From the IMG/VR virus record IMGVR_UViG_3300034021_001618, positions 1 to 39,845 of that record: 39,845 nucleotides of DNA; one strand, 5' to 3'. The position numbers were made by a program, and so were the translations under genes. Shown here one piece after another: positions 5,710-13,356 of the stretch (positions within the stretch are counted from its first letter, which is position 1; each line of letters starts with the position of its first letter). The notes below the pieces were generated by a model. It did no database searches. It was not told the DNA's origin and was given only the letters and a program-made list of their open reading frames with translations. This stretch comes from a virus.

Positions 5710-8700
5710 TTATCTTCCGAAGATATATCTTAAACCGAGTTGACCTTGCCAAACGTCAAATACAGATGTATTCCACTGATAAGTGTCTCTGATGAGACCT
5801 ACAGTAGTTGTACCATTTGCGTTGAGGATTGGTTGAGTTGACAATCTGTAGACAGGTTCACCAGCTGTGTTAGTTGATGAATAGCTAAGGATTGCAGGGT
5901 TTGTAGCTCTTTGAGATACACCCCAATCGTTGTTTAACATGTTACCAAAGTTCAAGATATCCAATCTGATTTGGAATGTGTTTCTGTGACCTTTGATATC
6001 GATGAAGAAATCTTGTTGAACAGACAAATCAAATCTGTGTAACATTGGAATAGCGAGAGCGTTTCTCTCAGCGTATTGACCTCTTCTTGTAGAAAGATAT
6101 TTGTCTTGGTCGATGTAAGCGTCAAAAGCTGCTTGTTGTTGAGCTTCAGTGAAAGTTACACCGCCTGAAGTGAATTGAGCAAATTTGATGTCCGAACCTT
6201 TGTTTGGAACAAAGATAAGTTCATTGTTATTCACTCTGTCACCGTTTAGGTCACCCGCTACGAAGTAGCTGAATGGGTTACCTTGTTGTCCTACATAACC
6301 TAAAGTTACAGTAGTTGCACCAGCACCTTTCTTTGCACCGTTCTCTAATCTATAACCAAGAAGACCAACAAATCTGTTAGGAATCCAGTTATCAGAGAAA
6401 GCTAAAGGAAGGTCATTGTTTCCGTTGATTGCTCTTGCTGACTGCCAAGAACCAGAAGCAATTGAACCAGCACTCATGAAGTCTTTGGAAAGTGATGTAG
6501 TCCACGCTGCAGAACCCCAAAGACCTTTCTGAATTGGATATTTTAACTCAACAGTTGCTGATGTATTGTAAGCACCATTTCTGTTTGTTAAAACCGCACC
6601 CATAGATACGTTGTCATTTACTCTTACACCAGCATCGTTTCTTGCGAAAACAGGTCTTTTGTCAGGACCTGCGAATACTCCTACAGGAACATCCAAGTTA
6701 GCGTTGTAGTAATGAACAGCGTTCAAAAATCTATTGTACATAAGTTCCACAGTACCTACAAATCCGAATGGTAACTTCTTGTCTGCAGCAAGGTTAGTTT
6801 TCCATACTTGTGGGAATTTGTAGTTGGGGTCAGTGAATGCTAAATCAAAAGTAGAAGGAAGTGTTGGTGTAGAAGGAATGAAGTATTGGTTAGGGTTAGC
6901 TGTGAAACCGTAGTTAGCAGCTGCCGCACCTGATACATCGATAAATCCTGTAAGAACACCATTGTTTCCTACTTGGTTTGAAACGAATACATAAGGAGGT
7001 CTACCTGTGAATACACCGGAACCACCTCTTACTTGTAAATCATTTTTACCTTTGTGATTATAGTTGAAACCAATTCTTGGTTCGAAGAGAACTTGTGTTT
7101 TTGGTAAAACACCTGTGTTGAATTTCTCACCACCAGCGAAAGTCATTGCAGTTACTGCAGGATTTTCTAATGCCGTGTTTTCGAAACCAATTACAGCCGC
7201 TCTCAAACCACCTGTGATTTTCAAATTAGCGTTGTACTGATACTCATCCTGAACATAGAGGTCAAGACGAGATGTTTTCAAAACTTGCATTGGTTCGATT
7301 CCACCAGGTAACGCTGAGTAACGAAGTTGGAATCTTGCAGGAGCAAGAGTTGAAGGTCTTCCACCGTTTGCTAATGATTGATTAGCTGCGGTGTAGAAAT
7401 CAGTCAAAGAATTGAAGATATATACACCGTTTGAAGCGGGGAAGAATAAGTTGTTAGAACGATATTTCTCGAAGTTAACACCAGCCACAATTGTGTGCTT
7501 GTCCATAAATTTGGTCAAGTTGTTAGTGATGTGGAAAGTGTTATAGTCCAACTTGTTACCAGGAGTGAATGGGTCAAATCCTACAGAAGCGTAGGTTGCG
7601 GTACCATTCATGATATCAATAGTTGGAAACATCTGTGAAAGATATCCTCTATTTTCAATCTGCTTGTCATAACCAACAATTAGGTTGTTGTGTAAGGTAT
7701 TAGAAAATTTGCTGTTGAGTTCTAATACTGAAGAACGTGTGTTATCTTGAATGATGTATCCACTGTTCTTAAAACTCATTGCGTTGAACTGAGTAGTTCT
7801 GTTTCCTGCACCTGCAGATTGAGAGTTTGAAATGTTTATCTCAGCTTCTGAATTGTGCCAAACATAACGAGCAGTCAATTTGTGCTTGTCGTTGATGTTC
7901 CAGTCCATTCTCACCAAGAATTTCTCAGAAGTGTTTGAGTTGTTGTACCCTTCCCAAGGACCCGTCTCATAATTGAAATTTGTTCTCATGAAATCAGAAA
8001 GAGTTTTCATATCTGAATACAGAACTCTTGAGATTTGAGAACCAGCTAAAGGTGAACCTTGTGAAATCCAAGTCGTACCAGGTTCAGTTTTTGTAAGGTT
8101 TTCGTAGTTACCAAAAATGAATAATTTGTTTTTGATAATTGGAGCACCTAATCTGAAACCTCTTGTAGTTTCTTCGAATTTCGAAGCGGTTACAGTAGTT
8201 CCTTTAGCGTTGTTACCAACATAACGTTGGTTGTCTCTGTTAAACTGATAATAAGAACCCTCTACTTTGTTGGAACCACTTCTTGTAACAGCGTTGATTC
8301 CAGCACCAACGAAACCACTTTGACGAATGTCAAATGGAGCTACGTTGATTTGTAGTTGGTCAATCGCATCCAAAGAGATTGCAGTTGAACCAGTTCTACC
8401 ACCAGCCTGAGCTGAAGAACCAAGACCGAAACCGTTGTTAAACTGAGAACCGTCAATTGTGAAGTTGTTCAATCTGCTATCAGCAGCTCCGAAAGAACGA
8501 CCGTCACCCATTGGGTTGTACTTGGTGATTCCGTCAATAGTTCTTGCACCAGTAATGGGAACAGAAGTTAGTTCTCTCCTTCCAAATTGCTGAGACGCAC
8601 CGGTTCTACCTGAGCTGAAAATGTTGTTTTTGTTTGAATTTACAACTACTTCAGTAAGGGTTTTAACTTCATTGACCAACACAATTTCCAAGGTAGTTGA

Positions 8701-8997
8701 AATACCAAGATTTGTATTGATGTCTGTAAGCTCCTTCATTTTGTAACCCACATTAGAAACGTGAATTACATAAGGACCACCAGGACGCACAGCAGGAATG
8801 TTGAAAATACCAACTTTGTTTGTGATTGCACGATATTCAGAACCCGTAGGTTGGTGAACAGCATGAACCGACGCTCCCGCTAAAGCATCTCCTTTTTCAT
8901 TTTTCACTACACCAGACAGGGCAGAAGTTGTAATTTGCCCGAAAGATGCGAGAGTCACGAACAAGGATAAAAGTGACATCATGATTTGCTTTTTCAT
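5710..8997 (-). CDS. Oar-like TonB-dependent outer-membrane receptor
   Basis: 1095 aa, full length for the Oar-like family. The start is MKKQIMMSLL (8997), because upstream in-frame codons run through the promoter. Signal peptide to FGQ (about residue 21). Residues about 24-105 form a carboxypeptidase-regulatory-like beta-sandwich (LSGVVKNEKGDALAGASV...NKVGIFNIPAVRPG). A plug domain follows (EVVVNSNK..., NPMGDGRSFGAADSRLNNF, TIDGSQFNN, GAGINAVTRSGSNKVEGS), then a large beta-barrel ending LGLRYIFGR. Such proteins import or bind macromolecules across the outer membrane and are common phage receptors in Bacteroidota. No frameshift or stop is seen. The promoter box and spacer match those of phage genes, so phage control is likely. 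Whether it remodels the host surface or is passenger DNA is open. Confidence 0.88.
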   Translation of the reverse strand: MKKQIMMSLLSLFVTLASFGQITTSALSGVVKNEKGDALAGASVHAVHQPTGSEYRAITNKVGIFNIPAVRPGGPYVIHVSNVGYKMKELTDINTNLGISTTLEIVLVNEVKTLTEVVVNSNKNNIFSSGRTGASQQFGRRELTSVPITGARTIDGITKYNPMGDGRSFGAADSRLNNFTIDGSQFNNGFGLGSSAQAGGRTGSTAISLDAIDQLQINVAPFDIRQSGFVGAGINAVTRSGSNKVEGSYYQFNRDNQRYVGNNAKGTTVTASKFEETTRGFRLGAPIIKNKLFIFGNYENLTKTEPGTTWISQGSPLAGSQISRVLYSDMKTLSDFMRTNFNYETGPWEGYNNSNTSEKFLVRMDWNINDKHKLTARYVWHNSEAEINISNSQSAGAGNRTTQFNAMSFKNSGYIIQDNTRSSVLELNSKFSNTLHNNLIVGYDKQIENRGYLSQMFPTIDIMNGTATYASVGFDPFTPGNKLDYNTFHITNNLTKFMDKHTIVAGVNFEKYRSNNLFFPASNGVYIFNSLTDFYTAANQSLANGGRPSTLAPARFQLRYSALPGGIEPMQVLKTSRLDLYVQDEYQYNANLKITGGLRAAVIGFENTALENPAVTAMTFAGGEKFNTGVLPKTQVLFEPRIGFNYNHKGKNDLQVRGGSGVFTGRPPYVFVSNQVGNNGVLTGFIDVSGAAAANYGFTANPNQYFIPSTPTLPSTFDLAFTDPNYKFPQVWKTNLAADKKLPFGFVGTVELMYNRFLNAVHYYNANLDVPVGVFAGPDKRPVFARNDAGVRVNDNVSMGAVLTNRNGAYNTSATVELKYPIQKGLWGSAAWTTSLSKDFMSAGSIASGSWQSARAINGNNDLPLAFSDNWIPNRFVGLLGYRLENGAKKGAGATTVTLGYVGQQGNPFSYFVAGDLNGDRVNNNELIFVPNKGSDIKFAQFTSGGVTFTEAQQQAAFDAYIDQDKYLSTRRGQYAERNALAIPMLHRFDLSVQQDFFIDIKGHRNTFQIRLDILNFGNMLNNDWGVSQRATNPAILSYSSTNTAGEPVYRLSTQPILNANGTTTVGLIRDTYQWNTSVFDVWQGQLGLRYIFGR

Positions 8998-9018
8998 GTT
9001 TGTTTTGTTTATTGGTTT

Positions 9019-9056
9019 ATAAATAAAAAATCCCGAAGACATGCGCCAACGGGATT
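9019..9056 (-). promoter_or_regulatory. Hairpin plus TATTTAT box upstream of the TonB receptor gene
   Basis: Read on the minus strand: stem AATCCCG...CGGGATT (9056-9029), a T run, then TATTTATAAA (box 9025-9019), then 21 nt to the ATG at 8997. The hairpin with its T run looks like a terminator placed directly before the box. The gene at 9816 has the same arrangement with the same 21-nt spacer. Confidence 0.55.
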
Positions 9057-9199
9057 ATTGTATTTTCAAAATTGTTAAAATAGTTCAGTCGATAAAAACT
9101 CATAAAATTTCTCCACCCTTTCATAACTACCCTGTCGAAAACAAAAATCCCAATCGACAACACAAAGTTAATAATTTTTTAATTGAGAATCAATAGGCG

Positions 9200-9226
9200 A
9201 AAAAAAACCCCCGATTTCTCGGGGGG
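9200..9226 (-). terminator. Terminator after the 37-aa gene
   Basis: CCCCCGA-TTTC-TCGGGGG stem (9208-9225) followed on the minus strand by eight T-equivalents (A run at 9200-9207). It isolates the genes at 9235-9816 from the receptor gene downstream. Confidence 0.85.
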
Positions 9227-9234
9227 TCTCTTGG

Positions 9235-9348
9235 TTACTTTTTAAGCTTACCAATAAGTTTTGTGATATGTGGTCCCACCACAACTCCGACAACGACACC
9301 TACTAAAAAGTGCCAATGCCATAAAAATTCAAAATTTTCCATACTCAT
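9235..9348 (-). CDS. 37-aa single-TM microprotein
   Basis: Open frame MSMENFEFLWHWHFLVGV... with one hydrophobic helix (FLVGVVVGVVVGPHI) followed by a basic tail (TKLIGKLKK). It lies 22 nt after the stop of the outer-membrane gene at 9370 and directly before a strong terminator, which supports it as a real co-transcribed gene. The glycine-valine helix and amphipathic basic end recall small membrane-active peptides such as holin-like or toxin-like proteins. No function can be assigned. Confidence 0.6.
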   Translation of the reverse strand: MSMENFEFLWHWHFLVGVVVGVVVGPHITKLIGKLKK

Positions 9349-9369
9349 TTTGGTTTAATTTTTAGACTT

Positions 9370-9816
9370 TTAAAGGTGATATTTTAATCCAAATCCTGTA
9401 AGACTTGAATGTTTACCATCTTTAACAGTTCTTAGAATTGATTGTTCTAAGCACCATCTTTTGTTTATCCTATAACCAATGGAAGGAGCATAAGTAAATT
9501 GTCCTTTTTGTCCATTGAAGAAGGTAACACCGCCATCAAGACCGATATGGAGTCCTTTTTTGAGGTGCTTACGGTATCCAACTAAAGCCGGCATTCTAAC
9601 GAAACCTGCTTTATTCTGCATGAAACCAAAAGAGACGTTCCAATTTTTTTTGGAAAAATCTACTTTTTGACCCCAAGCTTTGGAATCCCAATCAACATTT
9701 TTTGCAATCGGTGCCATAGCTGTTGCTCCAACGGAAATGTCCCATCCCCCTTTTTTCTGAGCAAATGTTGCTAATGAGAATACCATAGCAAAAAATAACA
9801 AAATGTGTTTTTTCAT
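9370..9816 (-). CDS. Small exported outer-membrane-type beta-barrel protein
   Basis: 148 aa. Signal peptide MKKHILLFFAMVFSLATFAQ, cleaved after FAQ. The mature part has alternating strands with Gly/aromatic girdles (WDISVGATAM, WNVSFGFMQNKAGF, MPALVGYRKHLKKGLHIGLDG, APSIGYRINKRW, LTGFGLKYHL) and ends in an aromatic-rich strand, as expected for an 8-stranded outer-membrane barrel. The start at 9816 is chosen over an upstream codon because that extension would cover the TATTTAT box. The leader is nearly identical to that of the TonB receptor. Function unknown; the context suggests surface modification. Confidence 0.72.
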   Translation of the reverse strand: MKKHILLFFAMVFSLATFAQKKGGWDISVGATAMAPIAKNVDWDSKAWGQKVDFSKKNWNVSFGFMQNKAGFVRMPALVGYRKHLKKGLHIGLDGGVTFFNGQKGQFTYAPSIGYRINKRWCLEQSILRTVKDGKHSSLTGFGLKYHL

Positions 9817-9837
9817 TTGTTTTTTGTTTATTGATTT

Positions 9838-9883
9838 ATAAATAAAAATCCCATTCACAGACTCTTTCGAGTTGCGGATGGGA
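9838..9883 (-). promoter_or_regulatory. Hairpin plus TATTTAT box upstream of the small outer-membrane gene
   Basis: Stem TCCCAT...ATGGGA (9883-9849), a T run, TATTTATAAA (box 9844-9838), then 21 nt to the ATG at 9816. It is the twin of the element before the TonB receptor gene; the hairpin loops differ while the box and downstream leader are nearly the same. Confidence 0.55.
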
Positions 9884-9908
9884 CTGATATTTCTGTATTA
9901 TAAATATT

Positions 9909-10316
9909 TCAATTTTCCGAAATATTCATTTTTTCAGTTTGTTCTCTGAGATAGTTACATTCAAATTCGGAGCAAGTTTGGGGTCTGATTTCATAAACCA
10001 TACATGATTTGACCTGTGGATTGTAGAAAATACAAGGTAGTTTGGGATTAAAAAAATCTAATCTAAGAGCGGGAAAATTTTTGGGGTCTTGCCATGTTGA
10101 TTTGTTAGGAAAAAGAGATTTACCTTCTTCATAGGTGATAAAAACTTCTTTGAACATGATTTCTCTGCCTAATTTGTTCGATAACCTATCAACGAAATCA
10201 TATGCATCAAGGTGAGGACCTATGATGAAATCCCTTTCAGCTACTGTACAACATCCTCCGTGATTACCAGGAAAACCCATACATCTGTTACTACATATAT
10301 TACAATCTGTACCCAT
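9909..10316 (-). CDS. YkgJ-family Cys-cluster protein
   Basis: 135 aa. Cysteines are arranged as C-x2-C-x3-C near the N-terminus (residues 5-12), a CC pair (GGCCTV), PCIFYNP...KSCMVYEIRPQTC and FEC near the C-terminus. This is the YkgJ-type pattern (P-C-x-F...C-x-x-Y-x-x-R-P-x-x-C), thought to bind zinc or an Fe-S cluster. Biochemical role is unknown. The start lies 3 nt after the stop of the homing endonuclease gene, so translation may be coupled. Distances between the cysteine blocks are normal. Confidence 0.78.
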   Translation of the reverse strand: MGTDCNICSNRCMGFPGNHGGCCTVAERDFIIGPHLDAYDFVDRLSNKLGREIMFKEVFITYEEGKSLFPNKSTWQDPKNFPALRLDFFNPKLPCIFYNPQVKSCMVYEIRPQTCSEFECNYLREQTEKMNISEN

Positions 10317-10319
10317 AAA

Positions 10320-10976
10320 CTATTTTAATTTTGTTATTCCATATACCCAATTTAGGGGTAGAGGTTCTGTTTTTTTGATTTTTTTATTTTCATAACCATT
10401 TGTAATCCATTTTGTACCAAATTGTGAATTTTTATTCCCTTTTTGGCTTATTGAATTTTTTTCACCTATTTTTTTCTTTGTTTCTTCGTTATGTTTTTTT
10501 CCGAGCCAGGAGTAAGAGTCTTGTATTGATTTTAATTTTCCATTTTTATGATTTTTTTCATTTGACGCAATACGGGATAGTGAAATTTTTTTTCTATAAT
10601 TTGGGTCGGATTTCAACATTTCTCTATGTTTTATACCCGCGGCTTTAGAACACTTGTATTGGTGAGTTGGATTATTAAACCCGCCAGTACCACCAGGTTT
10701 CAAATTATAACAATTCGGGTCATTTAGAAAATTCTCGTTTATAATTTCCTTTTCTCTTTTTATCAACTCTTCTCTATTGATACACCATTCGAGAATTTCG
10801 AATTTGAAATTATTCGGACCGTATTTTCTTATTGCAAATCTTAAATTAGTTCCACTCCCTATGTAACCATCGTTCAGGTTTGTTGTTGAATGCATTCCAA
10901 CGTAAAATTTATTATTGAGGAGGTTTGTTGTCTTGTATATAAAATGATATTTTTTTGACTTATTTGAGTTCGACAT
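10320..10976 (-). CDS. GIY-YIG homing endonuclease (Seg-like)
   Basis: 218 aa. The N-terminal GIY-YIG nuclease is recognisable from FIYKTTNLLNNKFYVGMHST and GYIGSGTNLRFAIRKYGPNNF (the first motif is FIY/FYVG rather than GIY/YIG). E73, in the REELIKREKEIINE region, is a candidate metal-binding glutamate. Downstream are NUMOD3-like repeats (HNEETKKKIGEKNS) and a C-terminal TKWITNG motif, both seen in DNA-binding tails of free-standing phage endonucleases. It lies 38 nt from the 3' end of tmRNA. The gene is AT- and Lys/Asn-rich, more so than its neighbours, which fits an invasive element. A TATTTAT box lies 4 nt before the ATG. Confidence 0.85.
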   Translation of the reverse strand: MSNSNKSKKYHFIYKTTNLLNNKFYVGMHSTTNLNDGYIGSGTNLRFAIRKYGPNNFKFEILEWCINREELIKREKEIINENFLNDPNCYNLKPGGTGGFNNPTHQYKCSKAAGIKHREMLKSDPNYRKKISLSRIASNEKNHKNGKLKSIQDSYSWLGKKHNEETKKKIGEKNSISQKGNKNSQFGTKWITNGYENKKIKKTEPLPLNWVYGITKLK

Positions 10977-10980
10977 ACTA

Positions 10981-10987
10981 ATAAATA
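10981..10987 (-). promoter_or_regulatory. TATTTAT box 4 nt before the ATG at 10976
   Basis: ATAAATA on the plus strand. The box sits between the tmRNA 3' end and the endonuclease start, inside an inverted repeat GACATA...TATGTC. Confidence 0.5.
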
Positions 10988-11013
10988 TGTCAAGAACTCA
11001 AAAAAGTCTGCGG

Positions 11014-11403
11014 TGGAGAAGACGGGAGTCGAACCCGTGTCTTGTTCGCGATAACTATAAGTGACTACACGTTTATTACAACATTGTTTCTCAATGTTCC
11101 GAAATATTAGGTTTGATATATGTGAGAAACCTACCTACAAACAACTTGGTCTCAGAATTATTTTAAACGAGCTCTGACCTGTGACCCGTATAATGGACTT
11201 CTGTTCCTAGGTTATATGTCCTAACCGACCCGACGTTGTCAAAACTATCAAGCTTTAACAACAGCTTCCTCAGCGATAAGACCGAGAGCAGCCATTTTAG
11301 CAAAAGTATTGCCAGTTGTGTTTTAAATCAGTTTTTAAGGAGGTAATTTAGCTCCTACGTGCCACCTATACCTATACACGCCAATCGATGCCATTTCTTC
11401 CCC
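11014..11403 (-). ncRNA. ssrA: tmRNA (transfer-messenger RNA) with an extended tag
   Basis: Minus strand. The 5' end GGGGAAG pairs with the 3' CTTCTCC to give a 7-bp acceptor containing the G3-U wobble that marks alanine acceptance by AlaRS. The T arm is ACGGG-TTCGACT-CCCGT, and the discriminator A is followed by CC without a full encoded CCA. The tag frame begins GGC at 11313 (GNTFAKMAA...) and ends ...EEAVVKA with TGA-TAG at 11250-11245, giving 21 codons if the resume codon is GGC. Bacteroidota host tags are short and end in ALAA, so this tag is longer and lacks that end. The roughly 230 nt after the tag are long enough for the usual pseudoknots. A perfect host promoter lies upstream. Role: rescue of stalled ribosomes and tagging of nascent proteins. 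Confidence 0.93.
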
Positions 11404-11423
11404 GTAATTTCAAATAACTTTTA

Positions 11424-11454
11424 CAAATATAAGAATAAATATTTTAATTCCAAA
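11424..11454 (-). promoter_or_regulatory. Host-type promoter TTTG-N19-TATATTTG of tmRNA
   Basis: Read on the minus strand, TTTG (11454-11451), exactly 19 nt, TATATTTG (11431-11424). The mature tmRNA 5' end is 20 nt further, leaving a short leader for RNase P to remove. Confidence 0.8.
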
Positions 11455-11458
11455 CCTG

Positions 11459-11465
11459 TATTTAT
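11459..11465 (+). promoter_or_regulatory. TATTTAT box 4 nt before the ATG at 11470
   Basis: TATTTAT-CAAT-ATG. It lies back to back with the tmRNA promoter. The 5-nt-or-less spacing predicts a leaderless message. Confidence 0.55.
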
Positions 11466-11469
11466 CAAT

Positions 11470-12513
11470 ATGGGAAAATTTGATTCTTTTGTTGCTTTAA
11501 AAAATTTTATTCAAGGTAAAATTGATTCTTCAGATTTGAAAAATCTCATACCACAAATTTATAAAGTGGATGTGAATTATGATGATTTGAGTAAAAGTTT
11601 GGTAACATATGAGTTTGAAAATGAATCAGATTTATTGAAAATGATTGATATTTCTGATGATGATATTTGGTTTTATAATAGTATCTCAAATCCATATACA
11701 GGTTATTACATATACGGTCCTGATAACTCTGAAACCGATTTTGAAGAAGGTTATGGTTTATGGGATGAGTTGGATGGTGATAATTGGGAAAAATTTGAAA
11801 CTATTTCAAGATTTGTTATGAAACAACCCTTTTCACAAGACATTGATTTTCTTAGTGTCTTCGCTCACACTTTGCAAAGACTTTTCCCAAAAAATGTTCG
11901 AGCGATGATAAATGATTATTCACAAGAAAGGGATAATCAAATGAAAGATGCTGCACAAAATGTAATTCAAAGAGATTTGGATGATTATTTTTCGCAACTT
12001 GGTATGGAGTATAAAAACGGTTTTTTAAAATTTGAAATAGGTAAAGTATTTGAACAATATGTTTATAGTGGTCAATTGACACTGTCATTCGAAAAAATTT
12101 TGAAAAAATATCTAAAATCAGAATATACGCCTGAAGGTGGGTGGAGTGATAGTACTTGGGAATATCAATCGTCAGATGGTTTTGACAGTGAATACTTCAA
12201 TAGGGAGGTCGAAAAAGAATTAGATTCCATAATTGAAAAAATTATGGAAAATGAAGAGGAGTCAAAAAACTTTATTTCCATGGTTGAAAGAATTGAAAGT
12301 AAATTCAAACAAGGTGTACTGTATGATTTGCCAAAGGATAGGTCTAATAAAGTTAAATTCTCCATCCAAGCCTACGATTATCCAAAACAGGAAGTTATTG
12401 TTAAATTGAGAAAAGATTTGAAGGAAAAGACATTTTCCATGAAAGAACAGAATTTTTATAATTTATTATATCAACCTGAATTATTTAAAATTGGAGAATT
12501 GCACGATTTGTAG
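11470..12513 (+). CDS. Protein of unknown function (347 aa, acidic)
   Basis: The start MGKFDSFVALKNFIQGK (11470) is chosen over an upstream ATG that lies inside the tmRNA gene. The protein is rich in D, E, F, Y and N with no membrane helix and no signature I recognise. The middle (residues about 120-230) is helical with F/Y-rich segments. The region around 220-290 contains long Glu-rich helices (NREVEKELDSIIEKIMENEEE), likely coiled coil. It sits between tmRNA and the M20-type peptidase on the same strand; only 12 nt separate it from the latter. A link with the protein-turnover genes is positional only. Confidence 0.6.
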   Translation: MGKFDSFVALKNFIQGKIDSSDLKNLIPQIYKVDVNYDDLSKSLVTYEFENESDLLKMIDISDDDIWFYNSISNPYTGYYIYGPDNSETDFEEGYGLWDELDGDNWEKFETISRFVMKQPFSQDIDFLSVFAHTLQRLFPKNVRAMINDYSQERDNQMKDAAQNVIQRDLDDYFSQLGMEYKNGFLKFEIGKVFEQYVYSGQLTLSFEKILKKYLKSEYTPEGGWSDSTWEYQSSDGFDSEYFNREVEKELDSIIEKIMENEEESKNFISMVERIESKFKQGVLYDLPKDRSNKVKFSIQAYDYPKQEVIVKLRKDLKEKTFSMKEQNFYNLLYQPELFKIGELHDL

Positions 12514-12521
12514 TACATTTG
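12514..12521 (+). promoter_or_regulatory. TACATTTG -7 box 4 nt before the ATG at 12526
   Basis: Matches TAnnTTTG. The -33 position has ATTG or TTGG, a weak match. The start codon lies 4 nt downstream, again predicting a leaderless transcript. Confidence 0.45.
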
Positions 12522-12525
12522 TGTA

Positions 12526-13356
12526 ATGCAAAACGATTTATTATTCCTGAAAGAAGTATTATCAGTTCCTACTGTAACTTATCAAGAAGAATTTATGATA
12601 AGATTCATACTCGATTGGCTAGAAGAAAATAAAATTGAAAATTATGTTGATGAGCGTGGTAACATTTATGCGACCAAAAAAATTTCCGAAGTGGATAATG
12701 ATTTTTATTATCCTTGTGTTGTATCTCATACTGATACTGTTCACTCCATTAGACATTTGATAATTCGAGAAGAGCAGTTACCAAATGCTCAAGGAGAGTT
12801 AAAACTATCCTTAAAGGCTTACGACGTAAACGGTTCTCCTACAGGTATCGGTGGAGATGATAAAGCCGGAGTTTTTGCATGTCTGAAATTATTATCAGAG
12901 TTACCCTATTTGAAAGCTGCTTTCTTCGTGTCAGAAGAAACTGGCTGTCACGGGTCAAGAAATTGTGATATTAAATTTTTCGACAACGTAGGATATGCAA
13001 TTCAATTTGACGCACCCGAGAATTGGATGGTTACTGAAACATGTTCTGGTCAAGTTATGTTTGACCGAAACTCAGAATTTTTCAAAAGTTGTGATGAAGT
13101 GTTGACAGAGAACATGCATAAGGATTACATAGATTATATGGTTCACCCCTATACTGATGTTTATGCATTGAGAAGTAAATTTGATTTTTCTTGTATAAAT
13201 TTTTCGATTGGATATTACGACTATCATTCACCTGATGAATATGTCGTTGTTGAAGATGTTTTCAACGGAATAAAGATGGGAAAACTTATGATTGAGAAAT
13301 TGGGATATAAATTACACTTCAAAAAAGCGAAAGACCACGGAAAATTCTATTTATAA
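12526..13356 (+). CDS. M20-family (PepT-like) metallopeptidase, compact
   Basis: 276 aa. The di-zinc motifs of M20 peptidases are present in order: VVSHTDTVH (H68, D70), GIGGDDKAGV (bridging D111), SEETGCHGS (E137 catalytic, E138 ligand), FDAPE (D162), and a C-terminal HSPDEYV histidine. The family removes N-terminal residues from short peptides in the cytosol. PepT proteins are about 400 aa. Here only about 65 residues separate D162 from the final His, so the usual dimerisation/lid domain seems missing. Next to tmRNA, ClpC and Hsp20 it could recycle peptides from degraded proteins (inference). It converges on the HExxH gene, and the two stop codons share the palindrome TTATAA. Confidence 0.82.
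   Translation: MQNDLLFLKEVLSVPTVTYQEEFMIRFILDWLEENKIENYVDERGNIYATKKISEVDNDFYYPCVVSHTDTVHSIRHLIIREEQLPNAQGELKLSLKAYDVNGSPTGIGGDDKAGVFACLKLLSELPYLKAAFFVSEETGCHGSRNCDIKFFDNVGYAIQFDAPENWMVTETCSGQVMFDRNSEFFKSCDEVLTENMHKDYIDYMVHPYTDVYALRSKFDFSCINFSIGYYDYHSPDEYVVVEDVFNGIKMGKLMIEKLGYKLHFKKAKDHGKFYL

Noticed and set aside
5660-9230. The receptor region as host chromosome joined by misassembly
   Set aside because: The phage-type TATTTAT box and matched leaders on both outer-membrane genes, and phage genes on both sides in similar style, argue for genuine phage location. Read coverage would be needed to be sure.
13351-13356. Shared palindromic stop codons TTATAA (13351-13356) and CTATAG (28526-28531) as regulatory sites
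   Set aside because: A 6-bp overlap of two convergent stop codons is naturally palindromic in a compact genome; no further signal surrounds them.
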